A DNA stretch of 64,000 nt, taken from Ophiura sarsii (lineage: Eukaryota; Echinodermata; Ophiuroidea; Amphilepidida; Ophiuridae). Location: assembly GCA_035610835.1 (NCBI GenBank), contig CM069441.1:85042677-85106676 (forward strand). The letters run 5' to 3'. Under the pieces are notes generated by a model, which did no database searches, was not told the DNA's origin, and worked only from the letters and a program-made list of their open reading frames with translations. Position 1 is the first letter of the stretch; every line of letters begins with the position of its first letter. A program made the position numbers and the translations under genes. Of this stretch, positions 10,005 to 21,614 are shown piece by piece.

Positions 10005-12080
10005 AAACCCACTTATTACAGGTTCTCGCAGTGAAAACCCTGTATCGTTACCGTGTCCACTTCATGTCCACTTTAATTCTCCTGTTCATCCTTCCATTTG
10101 TTGTATGTCTTGCTTATGCATTGAACACTCTTTTCTTATATTCAGCATTTTGTCATCATTCAAGTCTTTATCACGTTCATGTCTCTACTTAATATAAAGA
10201 CAAATCACCCTTGCCTTCTCAATGACATTCTGCTCCGTAAGTGAAAGAACACAATATGTTAACTTTTCCTCTCATTCCCGTGCGTGCCCCCATGTTTTTA
10301 TTATGTATATAGGATTTGTTTATAGTCTTTCTAACATCTATATACACAATATTCGTGCGTGTTTCATTTTACTGCCTTTGATTATGGTGTGATGAAGATC
10401 TTCTGGATCCTGTAATAACGCTGATACTCCACCAAATATAGGTATGATAGTGGATTAGCCGTTGAAAACGTCTCGTTTGTAATTCAAGCCCATAAACACA
10501 ATGCAATTCTAAACAGTTTTTGACTAAACCTCTTATATTAAATTGTGCAAAGTTCTTCCAAGCCATCAACGATTAACGAAACTCGCTACATGCGCAGTTG
10601 ACGCATTGTTCTTTGACCACCCGCCGTCGTGGTTCATTTTCAACCTATAACAGGTACAGGTTTCGAACGCCTTCGGCGTAAAAGAAGCGAGACATGTTTA
10701 CGGTACTCTGAAGAAATAAAGAAGAAAGTTGCAGTGTCAGATACGTTGCAGTAGGCAAAGAAACTCACCAAAAATGCATGGACATAGTAGGATTCATCTG
10801 TTGCGATACCGAAATGAAGAAGCAGAGTGTAGGTAATGTAGGGTATGTGAGCGATAAAATATGAGGTCACAATGATAGCGCTTGCACGAATAGTCGCGAT
10901 CTCGTAACGGTTTGAAGATGAGCGAGCACTATTGGGTAGCCTGATGGAGCGCTTATGGGTAACAATGGATAGAATCACATAGCCGATGATGAGGGCCACA
11001 TACAAGAGTGCGAACACACTGATGTTAAGCAGCCGGTTGCCGTGCTCCCGTTGTTTCCTACAAATGTTGCTCTTGGAGATGAAGGTACGGTATGCCGAGA
11101 AAGCGCTTGTTGCGAATACGTTGCAGATAATCAGCGCGATGACGGTGCTTTTTCGCAGCGGAGTCACAATAGTCGCGAAAGCTACCCTTGCCCTCAATAT
11201 CGCCATCTCCGTCATGATGAGAACAGCGTTCCATTTGAAGAGATTAAGTAAGAAAGTGGATAGCGGACACGCTAGTGTATCATGCAGAGACCGATGCTTG
11301 AAATAATGCCAGGAAAGTGCATGATTAAATGGCATCGCAAAGACTGATGCCATCAGATCACCAAGCGATAACCCAAATGCTAACGCATTAAATCCTGTGT
11401 GCAGACGCGGGTATCGAATTATAGTAACGCAAAAGAGTGAATTACTCAGAAAACCAAAACACATCACGAAAAATTGAGTGCCCCAAGTAAAGTATACCAT
11501 AACACGATGATATAGGAGTGGTTCATCAAAGAGTATCGAAGAGTTGGTTGCGTTCTCCATTTCTGCATCACAAATACTCAACGGTTCTGAAGTCTCGATG
11601 TCGGCTTATTTATCTATTAAACTTCAGACCACATCCCACAGATTGTAGGACACTAATTGGCTCTGTGTCACATTTTAAGTCTAATGATCTTCTAATTTTA
11701 TAATGAATACAATTATAATTTTCTAAAATCCCACTCAATGGTCAAGGACTCGAAACAAAAGAAACCACGCAAGAACGGCCATACATTACAACGGGATTAA
11801 AACGTCAGCTGTTGCGTCTTGGCAATTAATTTGATACTAATTGTTTGAATTTTAATTCGACAGAATGGTCAGAACTGGAAATAATCCCATGAAAATCTTT
11901 TTATTGAATAATTAAGGGATTAATTGGAATGTTAAACATTAATATACAGAACTTATGATATAATTTCTTGATCTAGGCGAATTGCAGGGGCGTATCCAAG
12001 ATTCAGCATGCATCCACGGGGGTGCTTTACCATGCAGAAGGTTAATTTCTATGCTGTCGCCCACTCAAAAAAATGGGGGG
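10005..12080. repeat. Segmental duplication, unit 2 (GPCR block)
   Basis: The partner of about 3045-5370, in the same orientation, shifted by about 6.85 kb. It lacks the MITE and the 164-base segment found in unit 1. It ends in the hAT-like element, which is complete in this unit. Confidence 0.85.
10640..11560 (-). CDS. Orphan class A-like GPCR, copy 2
   Basis: An intronless 306-codon paralogue of the gene at 3784-4707, differing at a modest number of residues and by small in-frame length changes in the third intracellular loop. The start is ATG at 11560 (MENATNSS). It has the same seven-helix layout, the same extracellular Cys pair, and the same lost signatures: DRY reads LRA here (AILRARVAF), CWxP reads AHIP, NPxxY reads DTATF. 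The frame is intact, so both copies may be expressed. Its upstream region differs from copy 1 by the 164-base indel, so regulation could differ. The ligand is unknown. Confidence 0.85.
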   Translation of the reverse strand: MENATNSSILFDEPLLYHRVMVYFTWGTQFFVMCFGFLSNSLFCVTIIRYPRLHTGFNALAFGLSLGDLMASVFAMPFNHALSWHYFKHRSLHDTLACPLSTFLLNLFKWNAVLIMTEMAILRARVAFATIVTPLRKSTVIALIICNVFATSAFSAYRTFISKSNICRKQREHGNRLLNISVFALLYVALIIGYVILSIVTHKRSIRLPNSARSSSNRYEIATIRASAIIVTSYFIAHIPYITYTLLLHFGIATDESYYVHAFLVSFFAYCNVSDTATFFFISSEYRKHVSLLLRRRRSKPVPVIG

Positions 12081-12634
12081 GGGGGGGGATTGGGCCAACA
12101 TTTTGTTGTTGTTATGTTGTCCTCGACCGCCCGCTCGTCATTTTATGGCCGCTCCGATTATTTTTTCAGATTTTTTTTATTTTAAAAATCGTATTTTTTA
12201 AAATAAAAAATCGTATTTAATTTTTTTTTAAAAATCACATTTTTTTTCCCAGATTTTTCCCAGATTTTTTTTTAAACAGTTTAATTGGCATTAATATTAA
12301 ATTAAGTGTTTATAAAATACATGTGCGGCTCTTAGAGTGATTTTAACTTCTTGTTGGCTGAACTCTGAGCTTCTGCTGGTAAAAGAAAATTTAAAAAAAT
12401 TTAAAAAAAATCCGCCCGCCCACCCCTCCTCTCTGAAAGCTGTCGAGGACAACATAACACATTTTTTTTGGCCTTGGGTTGTGACGTGGGTTACTCTAAA
12501 CCGGCGCGAAAAAACGAGCTATTGAGAAGAGATAGCGAGAGGCTAAACCGAAGGTTCCATTCTCAAACAACGCCGATGCGATGCATAGGGTGCGCGCGAA
12601 ACTCGCGCACCACGTCTGGATACGTACGCCCCTG
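11985..12634. mobile_element. hAT-like non-autonomous element, complete copy
   Basis: Terminal repeats CAGGGGCGTATCCA and TGGATACGTACGCCCCTG bound 650 bases with no transposase frame. AATTG flanks both ends. The interior has a poly-G run, runs of A and T, and a conserved right part (ACCGGCGCGAAAAAA, GATAGCGAGAG-CTAAACCGAAGGT). The same right part recurs next to each sulfotransferase copy. The CAGGG terminus is hAT-like, but the 5-base flanking repeat is shorter than the usual 8, so the superfamily is uncertain. Confidence 0.75.
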
Positions 12635-13044
12635 AATTGAAGTGATGGCGGAGAATGAAAATAGGGTATAGATATAGTCCTTGGTATATAAGTAACTTCC
12701 TAGATTACATTGGACATACTCTGTATGCATGGATTTTTAATAGAATTGTTAATCCCTAAAGTAATTTCGACACCAATTCATGGTTAGACTATAATTATAT
12801 CTTTCCAATCGAGTACTCAATGCCAAAACGGCAGAACGTATACATACATTTACATACTTTAATAAGACTAGGCACACCTAGTAGGCATAGAGCTGGTAGG
12901 ATATTTGAATGTTAAAAAATGTTTTTGTCTTGTAATATGGCAGAATATAATTATGTAATTTGGAAAGTGGTGTTATGGTACTATTTTTTTAAACTGTGTT
13001 TATGTTTATACAAGATTGATTATAAATTATATATTTAACAGTGT
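12635..13044. other. AT-rich DNA, nothing recognised
   Basis: Spacer between the hAT-like element and a minisatellite. No gene was seen. Confidence 0.4.
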
Positions 13045-13400
13045 ATTTTAACAGGCCCACGGTCTAAATGTAGTCCTCAGAGGGTGCATTATTCTGTAAC
13101 AGGCCCACGGTCTAAATGTATCCCTCAAATGGTGTATAATTCCATAACAGGCCCATGGTCTAAATGTATCCTTCAAAGGGTGAATAGTTCAATAACAGGC
13201 CCACGGTCTAAATGTATTCCTCAGGGGGATGCATGGTTCCATAACAGGCAACAGGCCCACGGTATATATGTATCCCTCAAAGGATGCATGGTTCAATATC
13301 AGGTTCACGGTCTAAATGTATCCCTCAAAGGTATATAATTCTATAACAGGCCCACGGTCTAAATGTATACTTCAAAGGGTGAATAGTTCAAACAAGAAAT
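13045..13400. repeat. 48-bp minisatellite, array 1
   Basis: About seven imperfect copies of a unit built on ACAGGCCCACGGTCTAAATG and TATCCCTCAAAGGGTGCAT. The period is usually 48 bases, a multiple of three, which keeps a repetitive frame open (TGPRSKCIPQ motif). A second array of the same unit lies at 18320-18625. It is probably non-coding. Confidence 0.85.
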
Positions 13401-13740
13401 GTCTTTAAAAAGACAACGATTTTTTTATATTATGGTCCCCCAAAAATTGAAAGAATTAACAAATATTTTCCGAGAAACAAGAATTGTATTTCTGGTACAA
13501 ATATTTCCCGAGAAACAAGATTTGTTTTTCTGGTTGAGTAGAGAATCACTGATGCTTATTACTATTAGTATTGTACGAACGGTTTAAAAATTTGAAAAAA
13601 ATTAACAAATATCGTCCGAGAAACGAGATTTTTTTATATTATGGCCCCCCTAAAAATTGAAACAATTAACAAATATTTTCCGAGAAACAAGATTTCTTTT
13701 TATTATGGCCCAAAACAATTTTTTGACAAAAAAATTATTT
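13401..13740. repeat. AT-rich tandem repeat
   Basis: About four diverged copies of AACAAATATTTTCCGAGAAA followed by CAAGATTT and, in most, TTATATTATGGCCCCC. No gene is visible. Confidence 0.65.
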
Positions 13741-13779
13741 GTACACTTTTATTCATAAATTACACCTCCATTACTGTTT

Positions 13780-14108
13780 AAAGGTAGATGTTCCGATTTT
13801 CAACTTGAAGTTTTCTATTCTACATGAAAGGTCATCCTTAAAAACGTCGTGTCCCAAAATTTGAGATGCATAGCTATTATGGTTCTTATTTTAGACGCAC
13901 AAGATGCTGTGAACTGTACCCATTGAGTAGTACACAAACTATATCGGTGGTAACCACCATTCGTCGATTTCTCTGTCATTATACCGAATTAGGCCGTCAA
14001 ATTTCAGTATGATGATGAGAAAAATACGAGCTTTCATATGATATGAAAATCTCCGTATGTTTGAAATAATTATGTGTTACGAAAATGTGATCGGGTCATC
14101 TACCTTTA
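13780..14108. mobile_element. MITE with AAAGGTAGATG termini, copy 1
   Basis: It starts AAAGGTAGATGTTCCGAT and ends ATCGGGTCATCTACCTTT, an imperfect terminal inverted repeat. The interior is shared with 40262-40625 (for example TCATGTAGAATAGAAA and TAACCACC). No reading frame is conserved. About 40 bases beyond its right end lies a tRNA-like sequence. Confidence 0.7.
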
Positions 14109-14149
14109 ACGTAATTTATAAAAAAATAATAATAAGGAAAACAAAAAAA

Positions 14150-14222
14150 CGGCCTAACCGGGGCTCGAACTCACGATCCTGTGATCAAAAGAACAAGTAA
14201 CTTACCAGTAGGCCACCACTAT
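14150..14222 (-). repeat. tRNA-derived SINE head or tRNA pseudogene
   Basis: On the minus strand there is an A-box-like GTGGCCTACTGGTAAG and a B-box-like GAGTTCGAGCCCC, the spacing of a tRNA. The cloverleaf is not clean, so a SINE head or a decayed tRNA is more likely than a working gene. Confidence 0.55.
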
Positions 14223-14255
14223 AGCTGTTAATATACAGATCTAACATTATTGATA

Positions 14256-14291
14256 CTAGCGGGCATCCGCGCTTCGCGCGGAACCCGCTAG
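14256..14291. repeat. GC-rich perfect-stem hairpin
   Basis: CTAGCGGG...CCGCGC-TTC-GCGCGG...CCCGCTAG forms a near-perfect stem in AT-rich surroundings. A related motif sits at 8519-8561. Such hairpins occur at ends of some mobile elements, but no element could be delimited here. Confidence 0.65.
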
Positions 14292-14379
14292 AAGATAACG
14301 GGGAGGTTTGTAAACAAAGCGTAAGAAAATTTGGTACAATATCAAGAACATGCCCTTTACATAATCCAGACGGGCCCTC

Positions 14380-15700
14380 AATAATCTGAATATCGCAGGT
14401 GCATTTGATAATCCAGGATGTGTGATGTGCCTTAATCCAGGTAGGCCTATACCCTTTGTGTTTTTAATATCCAGATACCCAGGTACTTCAGGATGTAGGC
14501 CTCCCATGTGACCTAAAATCCAGGTACCCCATAGGCCTAATCCCTACTCTCTAAATGTAAAAGAGTGGTTTTCCACTTTTTCAAGGAGTTAAACGCAGGA
14601 CAACACGTTTTTGAGTGGAAAAACACTCTAAAAGGAGTGAAAGGGGATTTTATATGACAATGTTCCACTTAATTGAGTTGACATTTTCCACTCTAAAACG
14701 GGTTGACCTGTGTTTCACTCCCTTCACTCCTTTTCGAGTGAATTTCCACTCTTTCCACTCGTTTTGTATTTAGAGAGTACCCCTACTCCAGTTACCACAG
14801 GTGCCCTTAATATTGCATCTGGTATCACATGATCTAGGTATTGTATGTGCCGTTATAATACCCTTGTGCCCTTACTTGATCATATTCAAGTAAATTAAAC
14901 GCGGGTGCCGAAGATAGCGGGCAGTTAGTCATATCAAAATAGACAGAGGTGAGTAATTTCAAAGCGTTATAAATGTTTATATAAATATCAAGAACATGTC
15001 CTTAAATAATGCAGGTACCTAAGGTGCCCTTAATATAATGTAAGTGACATGGTGCCCTTAATACACCATGAGCGTAGGCCCAATGTGCTCTTAAATAATA
15101 CTTAGACCTAATCCAAGTACTCCACGTTTAGACCCAACCCCTCACCACAGGTGGCCTTAATAACCCAGATACCGCACGTGCCGGCGTTATATCCATACCA
15201 ATGTGCCTGTACTATTATCCAATGTATAATGGAAAGCGCAGGTAAAGGTGCCGAAGCTATAATAGTGGGCGGTTAGTCATATCAAAACGTAGGATGAGGG
15301 TATTGTAAAACAGCAAGAGTATGTCGTTGATACTCCATGTACCCTGTGCCCTTAAAACTGACATTGGTGCCACAGTGCCCTTAATCCATATATACTATAT
15401 GCCCTTAAGAAATCCAAGTACGCCATTTATAAAACATGGTGACCTTGATTATTCAGGTACCCCATGTGCTTTAATAACCAAGATACTCCATTATGACCTT
15501 AAGTGATCCAATATAGGACCTCCCTGGACTATTTGGTTTATCTTGAATCGAATATTAAGGGCATCCGTGATAACCTTTTATGCGGTAGGGCCTATACGTG
15601 GATTATTAAGAATACTTTAGAATAATATTAAGAGTATCTGGATTGTCTTAATATAAGTATAGGCCACATCTGGGTGGGTACCCCATGTGACCTTAGGTAG
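14380..15700. repeat. Degenerate GTGCCCTTAATA minisatellite region
   Basis: The words GTGCCCTTAATA, ATCCAGGTACCCCA and AGGTGCC recur dozens of times with irregular spacing of about 20-50 bases. Outliers occur at 16490-16640 and 19670-19760. A distinct MITE (14545-14779) is embedded. No coding region was seen. Confidence 0.65.
14545..14779. mobile_element. MITE with TACTCTCTAAAT termini
   Basis: The 24-base terminal inverted repeats (TACTCTCTAAATGTAAAAGA at the left; complementary end CGTTTTGTATTTAGAGAGTA) are joined by a core rich in CACTC/GAGTG motifs. At 235 bases with no frame, it is a short non-autonomous element. Confidence 0.75.
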
Positions 15701-15735
15701 ACCTACCCCATGTGCAGTGGCGGCACTACCGTGTG

Positions 15736-15887
15736 GCGATTTTTTTTTCGTACATGAGTTTAACCAAATTTATTTATTCCGTTTTAATACGAAATAAAGC
15801 AAAATTCACTGAATAAAATGATTTTTTTAACATTTTGAAACAAATGAACTGATTTTGGTTAAACTCATGTACGAAAAAGATAATCGC
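15736..15887. mobile_element. Fold-back MITE, second member of the 3593 family
   Basis: Inverted ends (TTCGTACATGAGTTTAACCA and GGTTAAACTCATGTACGAA) enclose a core nearly identical to that of the element at 3593-3760. The termini differ between the members while the core is conserved. Confidence 0.7.
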
Positions 15888-18319
15888 TACCGGGGTTGGG
15901 GGGATGCCACCAGTCGTGACCTCTCCCACAGTTTAAGTCCCTACGCATTTTGTACCCCAAATAATAATAAAAAGTTCAATTTTAATGTCAAAATTCAAAG
16001 TTGTATTAGCTTTAAATTGGTCCAAAATGTCTGATTTAGAATATAAATTTATCTAATTTCAGGAAAGTTTACAATAAAAGCCAAAAGGCTTGAATTTTCC
16101 ACCCAAGTGTTTTGTCTTGCCCCCCCTCCAAATTGTGTTATTGTCCCACACTCCACTCCCGTTTTCCCCTTATGTTGATGGGGGTGCCGCCGTAGGCATG
16201 CGTTCTTAGCGTTTAGTGGGTTCTAGTTCTATAGTCGGTTATTTAGTTTTTTTCAAATTCATATTTTATGGTCGGCGGAGTCTATCTTTCAAGATCACTT
16301 GTACCATTCCATGATTGTATTTGAGCACTTTGTGTGCCAACCCCGTTTTTTCGGGCCAATTTACATTAAATACATTAGTCCCTCAATAGGCACGTAGGGC
16401 TTAAACGTATGAAATCCCTTTGTCATGTTTGTTGTGTTCTAAATGAAAGGCCTGACCATAATATACCGCACGCTCCGTTTACCAAGATGCATTATGTGCC
16501 CTTACTATATCCAAATTATCAAGTAAGGGAAGTACGCTTGCATGGTGGCTTTAAGGCCTATTAGGGTATAATGGGGCAATACCGCACGTTCCGTTTATCC
16601 AGATACCCCCATGTGGCCTTACTGTATCCATATTATCAAGTAAGTAAAGGAAAGTGCGGGGAGGGGGGGGGGGGGCTTAGGCCTATAGGGTATGATGAGA
16701 CAATTCCGTAATTTCCGTGCTATATAAGCCTCACGGCGTATAAGCCGCAGCACTTTATTATTAAATTCATAAAGTAAGATTCAGACCTCATCATAGTAGA
16801 GGCTATAAGCCGCACCGCACCGCTGTAAAAGTCGCGCGAAGACAATTAAATGGGTGTGAGGGGGTGTGGGGGGGGGGGTGCCGACCTTGATCCACCAGCC
16901 CAAAGCTTCATGACCCGCCATGCCTTGCGCGTCGGTATCGGCCAAAGTTACACATAACTAATTTTATGTGATAACTGCTCAATTAATCATTATGTATATA
17001 ACATGTTTAAGTCAAAACATTCATTTATCATCCATATTTATAATACCGGAAGCCGATGGTTGACTGCATCAAATGGAGTTACCTGCATGGATGACTCCTC
17101 CTATCAAATGGGGTTACCTGTATGTGTAACTCCTTCATCAAATGTGGTGACTTGCAAGGGTGACTTCATCAAATGGGGTTTCGACAACTGCATGAGTAAT
17201 TCCATCAAATGTATTTTCCTTCAGCCACTTCATGTCACTTTAATTAATACATGTTATCCTGGATACGGTTTGCACCTTGCTCTCCATTTCTTTATTAAAA
17301 TAAAGGTCTTATATAATGTACCTTGGCTTTATTTTTTGTTTGTGTCTTGCTCCCGTTATCTTGTATGTACGGTATGCACAGCGGAGCAATTACGGACTAC
17401 CTGCTTTCATCCTGCCCCCGTAAACAAAGTACAACGCCACAAACGCGTACACAATTTGTCTGCGTCATTACGTGTGCGCCGTATTGCGTGCACCATGTTA
17501 AACGCGACGCGCAGCAACAACATACGGTTGGCATGGTACTGCCAGTTTCTTTATCGGTATCAAACGTCGCGTTCACCTATATAACCAATGTGAAAGTGTC
17601 ACTTTAAGATCTGTGTAAGAGTTTGTTGTTTACATTTAGAAAATGTCGTGAAATATTGTTATTTGTCGGACGTATATTCCCGTATAAATGCTTGTTACTC
17701 ATGCGATCTTTAAGAATGACAAACGGCCGCACATACAGAAATGTAGCTATATCCCTAATGAAAATATTTTGGGTGAAGACCATATGTCATTACTCACTCC
17801 CAAAACCACAATTTTTGCCCGAACAGTAGCTACCCGAGTAAAAGAAATTCAACATTTCGGATTATCATCTGTGATCCTTTCTGCGCATGTCTGAAAACGG
17901 GAAAATACTGGCATTGAACTATCTAATTAGCTCGTGTATTAGAGGCGCAATTACCACGCTTTTTCAGTTCAAGAGGGACGCGAGTGTAAAATTATTATTG
18001 AACTATCTAATAAAGCGAAGGACCGAAAATTAGTATATAGATACCAAACTTACTAAAAACCTAACATATTTAAGTAACCTGGTACCCATGAAGCTAATGG
18101 AATAGTCTCCTAATGAATAAATGTATGAGGTCAAAGGTTAGTAGACAATGCAAAATCACCAGCAAAGGGGCGGAGCATAATTGTGCATGTGTAAATATAG
18201 CGCGCAATTGGGCCCATAGTGTACTCATTACATTGAAAGAAGTATTAATAACACAGGATTACTGGCAAGTAGGAGGCGCCAATATTGGGAGGCAATTCCT
18301 TTATAGAACGCCTTCGGTG
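15888..18319. other. Repeat-rich non-coding DNA
   Basis: No convincing gene. It contains further GTGCCCTTA repeats (16490-16640), poly-G runs near 16660 and 16870, and an approximately 34-base tandem repeat at 17060-17220 (CATCAAATGGGGTTACCTG). The last of these produces the start of a 193-codon open frame (17003-17584) with no recognisable domain. A more GC-rich stretch at about 17380-17560 has many CpG. Confidence 0.5.
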
Positions 18320-18625
18320 AAAAATAGGCCCACGATCTAAATGTATTCCTCAAAGGGTGCATTATTCCATCACAGGCCCATGGTCTAAACGTATTCCTCA
18401 AAGGGTGCATAATTCTATAACAGGTCCACGGTCTAAATGTATCCTTCAAAGGGTAAATAGTTCAAAAACAGGACAACAGTCTAAATGTATCCCTCAAAGG
18501 GTGCATGGTTCCATAACAGGCCCACGGTCTAAATGTACCCCTCAAAGGGTGCATTATTCCATAACAGGCCCATGGTCTAAATGCGCCGTCGATGCCTTCA
18601 AAGGGTGAATAGTTCAATAACAGGC
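18320..18625. repeat. 48-bp minisatellite, array 2
   Basis: About six copies of the same unit as at 13045-13400 (GGCCCACGGTCTAAATGTAT then CCTCAAAGGGTGCAT). The two arrays are about 5 kb apart in the same orientation. Confidence 0.85.
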
Positions 18626-20159
18626 TATGCTCCCCGGTCCGTTCCATCCACACTCTGGAGGCCTATTAAATGGCGAGCAAAACTGTTAAAGATTATATAG
18701 GCTCGCTATCACATTTGGTAGAGTGTCAGACTTGCACGCACCTAAAGATTTGATCCCGATAGTTTAATTATTGCCAAAAACATGCCCGGGTAGTTTATAG
18801 AGTGACCTAAAAATATTTACCAAAATGTATTGTAAAAATAGTTCCCTAAAAAGCTGTTGTGGGGAACCTGAAAAAATGTGTTAGTAATTAAGGGGGAACC
18901 CGAAATTTGTGACAGAAAATTAGGGGGTAATCTCAAAAAAATTGGATAACAAAATGGATAATGCCTACTCCCCGCCCCCCTGCCGTATTAAATAATCGCT
19001 CCCTTAGAGCAAGTTTCCTCACCTGTGTATAGGCCTACAGGGTGTCTCAGAATGATCTATACCGGGTTACACAAATATATTAACAATACAAAACAAATAT
19101 GTGTTTCAGATTTTAAAAACTTGCGATATAATGGTGAAAATGTTTCCTACTTATTCCGTTAATTTCATTGAGAAATCTCTTTTTGTTCCGCTGTGGTAAG
19201 TCATAATCGAAAACCGATTTGGCTCACATAATTCATCTTTACAGCTATTCTCTTCATAGCACATACCAGCGCTTCATACAATGAACCCCACGCCTCATGT
19301 TATATTCAAAACTCCCGCCAAAGAAAGGAAGGTTTACGTCCTGGATAGAATCTAAACATTAGTTTGTGTTATTTTAATTTTTCAATATTTTGAAAATGTG
19401 AACAAATCACCAACATTTCGTGACTTTTTTTGGGAAAACCCGCCCGACCGATCACACTAAAACACCGCCCGACCGATCAACCCTATACCCGAGAGTGAGA
19501 GGCCCGTTTGTCCGTAGAAAACGGGGTTTTGTCGTCGCCTGATCACGCAGCAATTTCAGTCGCTACCAATTGATTCCTGTCAATCATAATACTATTTTTG
19601 GCGAGTGAATAAGACCCCAAAACCTAATCCTAGGCCTACACATATTCTGTATTGCATAGTTTATGTGCATGGGGTGGCCTACCTGGATTTAAGGGCACAT
19701 GGGGTTCCTGCATCATGGGGTATCTGGAATATTAAGGGCACCTGTAATAACTGGATTTTAAGAGTAAGAGTACACATCCCATGAACCCCCAACCCGAGAA
19801 CCGCTCAACCCACGAACCGCGAAATCTAGTATAATATAATATGACGGCATTTTCTTATCGGACGTACTTATTGACGTCACAAACGAAACGGGCGTACGCC
19901 GTTGATGCGCATCGCGAATACACGCGCATACAGTACGCGTTGTTCACCCAGATACGACAAAACACAAAACTCATATCTGAGCGCGATTTCACTGAAGACA
20001 CAAGTGCGAATCTCTGTTGCTAAAATTAAAAAGCTTTCAGGCTCTTTCATTTTAATTTCCGTTTGCTGTGAAGCTGACTTTATTACTTTTTGATAATGGG
20101 AGAATATCAAGAACGATCGGTAAGTTTAACTAATGCAGAAATGGACCATCGCTGACTGA
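18626..20159. other. Intergenic DNA, no gene seen
   Basis: Unrecognised sequence. It includes a short direct repeat of CCCGACCGATCA (19440-19480) and the tail of the GTGCCCTTAATA words near 19690-19760. Confidence 0.4.
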
Positions 20160-20520
20160 AACAGAGTACCGATATCATACAGTTGGTATCCACGAGCTGT
20201 CTACTGAAGATAGCACTATGTGGTGGTATTATCCACGTGCAGTATGAAGCATACAGAAGATAGCAATGATAGTTCCTATCAATGCTGTATACTGAATACC
20301 GTATATAGCACAGTTTCTTGGTATGTTATTTACGTGCTGTCTACCGAGGATAGTACTAATATACAGTTAGTATTATTATCCACATGCTGTTTATTGAAAA
20401 TTGCATTAATTAATATATATGTTATTCGGATGTTCATGATGTTGTCTACTGAAGATAGCGCCATTACTATTGTTATCATGTTATCTATACCTACCACGGA
20501 ATCGTTTGAATGCACCTTTC
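20160..20520. repeat. Degenerate CTACTGAAGATAGC tandem repeat
   Basis: The words GCTGTCTACTGAAGATAGCA, ATTATCCACGTGCTG and close variants recur about six times. The 108-codon frame over it (repeated LSTEDS) follows from the repeat and is not taken as a gene. Confidence 0.6.
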
Positions 20521-20651
20521 TCGTGACATTATACGCAGACGTTTGATCAAATATTATGTCTATAATGAGATCAGATTCTCATAGAGTAAACCTAACGTCA
20601 CTTTCTCTGTTATCTTTCCACTTTTCCTTTCATATCCTGCAACTTGCACAG

Positions 20652-20671
20652 ACGAAGTTTGGACGACTTCG
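20652..20671 (+). CDS. Microexon of unrecognised Cys-rich gene, module A
   Basis: A 20-base exon candidate. It follows a long pyrimidine tract and ACTTGCACAG, and precedes GTATGT. Joined to the exon at 21121 it reads T-K-F-G-R-L-R with no frame break. The matching piece at 21891-21910 has the same flanks (acceptor CTTGCGCAG or CCCAG, donor GTAAGT), and the intervening introns are unalike. Position and phase agree in both modules, which is the main support. Microexons this short need transcript evidence. Confidence 0.45.
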
Positions 20672-21120
20672 GTATGTATTAAACTTCACGAGCCTTTTAT
20701 TTTGATGACAATTGTACATTGAGTTTTGTGAATAATCTCGCTCTTAGATCAAATCACATAGCAATGAAAGATGATTTCCTCATTTGATGTACGGGAAATA
20801 GACATCGTTTATTTTTAAATTAAGGAGTGGGGTATGTATGTGGGGGTGAGTGTGAAGGGGGGGGGGGGGGGGGGTGTTATAAACAACATTTTCTTTTGCG
20901 TCCATGGTTTGACGACATTCATGTCAATCACGCTAATACAATGTATACGAAATTGTAGTTTAGAAATGCTATTTAGTCGTAAAATTACGAATGTCCACAC
21001 ACCCCTGGCACTATGTTTACCATTTGCAGGAGTTGTGGACTGGACTTTTATCACTATGAAATTTAAAAGTACTAACTGACCTTCATAACCGGTATGTCCT
21101 TCTATTTTGACCAATTTCAG

Positions 21121-21310
21121 GAGTTTGTGGACTGGACTGATATCACTTATATGTTGCTATTGGTGTAGATCTTCAAGACGAGGTTCATATACCTTCAACC
21201 ATGGATCCTACACAGTTAATGCTGATCTATATTGTTCAATTAAGTTGAACGAAGAAATAGATGTGGGTGATCAAACCTATCCATCAAACTGCATGTATGG
21301 TGATAGAGAG
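21121..21310 (+). CDS. Unrecognised Cys-rich gene, module A main exon
   Basis: The exon runs from a TTTCAG acceptor to a GAG|GTAAAG donor: one base plus 63 codons, so that with the 20-base microexon the unit is phase 0 at both ends. It encodes SLWTGLISLICCYWCRSSRR, then GSYTFNHGSY, VNADLYCSIKLN, EEIDVGDQTYPSNC. Against module B (22516-22696) most codon differences are at third positions, and the one length difference is in frame, so the sequence has evolved as protein. Cys residues suggest an extracellular product. No family was recognised and the other exons were not found. A degenerate third copy begins near 21030 (GCAG then GAGTTGTGGACTGGACTT). Confidence 0.5.
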
Positions 21311-21359
21311 GTAAAGGTCCAATTCATAATCTTGTCAAACTAAGAGGTATATCTCTCTT

Positions 21360-21560
21360 AAATCAAAAGATTGAAAAAAGTCAATCTTAAAGATTGTGCT
21401 GAGGGAAGGAAGGATCTTAACGATTGAAAATCTAATATAGCGAAACTTCATCATTTAAGATTGAAATCTTGCTTTATTAGATTGAAAAATGTCATTCTTT
21501 TTTAAGATCCTTAATTCCCTCAGCACAATCTTTAAGATTGACTTTTCAATCTTTTGATTT
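21360..21560. mobile_element. MITE with ~46-bp near-perfect TIRs
   Basis: The left end AAATCAAAAGATTGAAAAAA and the right end TTTTCAATCTTTTGATTT belong to long inverted repeats meeting around CTGAGGGAA and TTCCCTCAG. At 201 bases and non-coding, it sits in the intron between modules A and B. Confidence 0.8.
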
Positions 21561-21614
21561 AGTTTTATACAGGGCGTTATATTATATAGACATCTTTATC
21601 TCATGTTAGCTTTA

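Noticed and set aside
13045..13400. CRISPR-like array
   Set aside because: Units are contiguous diverged minisatellite repeats with no unique spacers, in a eukaryotic context.
17003..17607. Two overlapping open frames of 193 and 94 codons on the plus strand
   Set aside because: The first 70 codons cover a 34-base tandem repeat, no domain or splice logic is visible, and the overlapping frames compete. Treated as chance.
20220..20546. 108-codon frame with repeated LSTEDS
   Set aside because: Explained by the degenerate CTACTGAAGATAGC DNA repeat. No splice link to the downstream modules could be shown.
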